NCBI GenBank assembly: GCA_015489185.1
Contig: WGAE01000159.1
Span: forward strand, 1 to 7,207
Source: Campylobacterales bacterium
GTDB taxonomy: Bacteria; Campylobacterota; Campylobacteria; Campylobacterales; QNZT01
DNA: 7,207 bases
Reading direction: 5' to 3'
Shown: positions 6,415 through 7,207 of the stretch, piece by piece
Layout of the letters: each line of letters starts with the position of its first letter
How positions within the stretch are numbered: the first letter of the stretch is position 1
Notes under the pieces: model-generated
The model's database searches: none
What the model saw: only the letters and a program-made list of their open reading frames with translations
What the model was told of the DNA's origin: nothing
Made by a program: the position numbers and the translations under genes

Positions 6415-7207
6415 CACCCGAAGATCAGGCACGGCTTAAAAAGCTTGGGGTCGAGAATCCGCTCGACCTTGCGCTGATCGCTCCCAAAAGTTACGAACCC
6501 CTCTTTTTACTAAAAGCGCCGGTCGACGGTACGATCAACCTGATTGACGCGACGGTCCTTTCTTCCACCTACCATCCCAAATATCTGCGCCTCAGACTCG
6601 ATGTACACAACTTCGGTTTTCCGATCAACGCGATCATCTTCCACCCCACCCCCTACCACCGCGGCAAATTTCAAAGCGGTAAACGCTACTATCTCAAAGG
6701 CAAGGTGGAATACAAATTCAACGCCTGGCAGATGGTACAGCCCGCCATCACCGAGAGTGTTGACACGATTGAGGTCAAGTACAAAAGCCCCTTGCAAAAC
6801 AAGACCCTTACGCGCCTGATCGACAGCTTCGGGACAAAAGAAGCGCTGATAAACGCGGGGCTCGATGCTAGGCGTGCCGGACTTTTGTGGCGTATGCACC
6901 ATCCCGATTTGGTGTATGTCCAAAAATGGCGCGAACATGAAGGGTTCGATGCCGCGACGATCGAAGCGCTCAAATATACCGAGATCTACAACCACCTCAA
7001 GAAACTCTCCGCCAAACGGCTCGACTTTCCGGCGATGACACAGCTGAACGGTGATATTACCCCTTTTATTGAAAGTTTGCCCTTCACCCTGACCGGGGAT
7101 CAGCAGAAAGTGATCGAAGAGATTCGGCGGGACTTCATGAAGGAGACCGCCGCTAAACGGCTCATTATGGGGGATGTCGGCAGCGGCAAGACGATGGTAA
7201 TTCTCGC
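6411..7207 (+). CDS. recG: ATP-dependent DNA helicase RecG (3' end outside window)
   Basis: A GTG at 6411 overlaps the M16 stop (GTGA). It is the only usable start in this frame, which opens at 6375 after a TGA. There are 265 codons in the window. Residues about 1-35 form the short helical lead (KLGVENPLDLALIAPKSYE), matching the L-x-x-LP-x-x-Y-x-D region that precedes the wedge domain. Residues about 45-120 are the OB-fold wedge with the YYLKGKV strand. The helicase Q-motif-like FTLTGDQ is at 225-231, and Walker A GDVGSGKT at 254-261 is preceded by RLIMG. The window ends a few residues later, inside the first helicase domain. Walker A lies about 40 residues earlier than in E. coli RecG, in line with the shorter RecG of Campylobacterota. 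Known role: dsDNA translocase that remodels stalled forks, D-loops and Holliday junctions. There is no strong ribosome binding site; translation is probably coupled to the gene before. Confidence 0.92.
   Translation, partial: MTPEDQARLKKLGVENPLDLALIAPKSYEPLFLLKAPVDGTINLIDATVLSSTYHPKYLRLRLDVHNFGFPINAIIFHPTPYHRGKFQSGKRYYLKGKVEYKFNAWQMVQPAITESVDTIEVKYKSPLQNKTLTRLIDSFGTKEALINAGLDARRAGLLWRMHHPDLVYVQKWREHEGFDAATIEALKYTEIYNHLKKLSAKRLDFPAMTQLNGDITPFIESLPFTLTGDQQKVIEEIRRDFMKETAAKRLIMGDVGSGKTMVIL

Overview
The window looks like chromosome from a member of Campylobacterota (the former Epsilonproteobacteria), probably a free-living sulfur-oxidiser type relative of Sulfurimonas, Sulfurovum or Sulfuricurvum. 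The grounds are a PglF/WbpM-type membrane sugar-nucleotide dehydratase, a futalosine-pathway menaquinone enzyme (MqnC), a RecG with a short N-terminus, TTG and GTG starts, and TATAAT-like -10 boxes without a clear -35. The genus is inferred from style and from remembered relatives; no search was run. All supported genes are on the + strand, and both outermost genes run off the window.

Left part (1-1710): the 3' portion of a membrane-anchored UDP-sugar 4,6-dehydratase. The frame is open from base 1, so the gene starts upstream; only a short N-terminal piece seems to be missing.

Middle (1711-3896): a 68-bp gap with a likely promoter, then a TTG-started gene for a 705-residue exported protein I do not recognise. 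It has a signal peptide, a small N-terminal domain, a long Pro/Ser/Ala/Thr-rich linker with PPV motifs, and two tandem beta-rich domains at the C-terminus.

Gap 3897-4073 (177 bp): this contains no convincing gene but is the most interesting non-coding stretch. A good -10 box is followed by a segment that folds on paper into a long rod closed by a 16-bp stem. A U-run follows, then the ribosome binding site of mqnC. It is either a free-standing small RNA or a regulatory leader of mqnC. I could not match it to an RNA family I know.

Right part (4074-7207): a tightly packed run of mqnC, an M16-family peptidase homologue and recG, with overlaps of 8 and 4 bases, so probably one transcript. The M16 protein is exported and has lost the zinc-binding HxxEH motif but keeps the C-terminal Arg/Tyr pair, so it is likely the non-catalytic partner of another M16 protein. 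RecG is cut by the window end just after its Walker A motif. Apart from likely shared transcription, I see no functional link between quinone synthesis, periplasmic proteolysis and replication-fork repair. No tRNA, rRNA, CRISPR array, insertion sequence or attachment site was seen.
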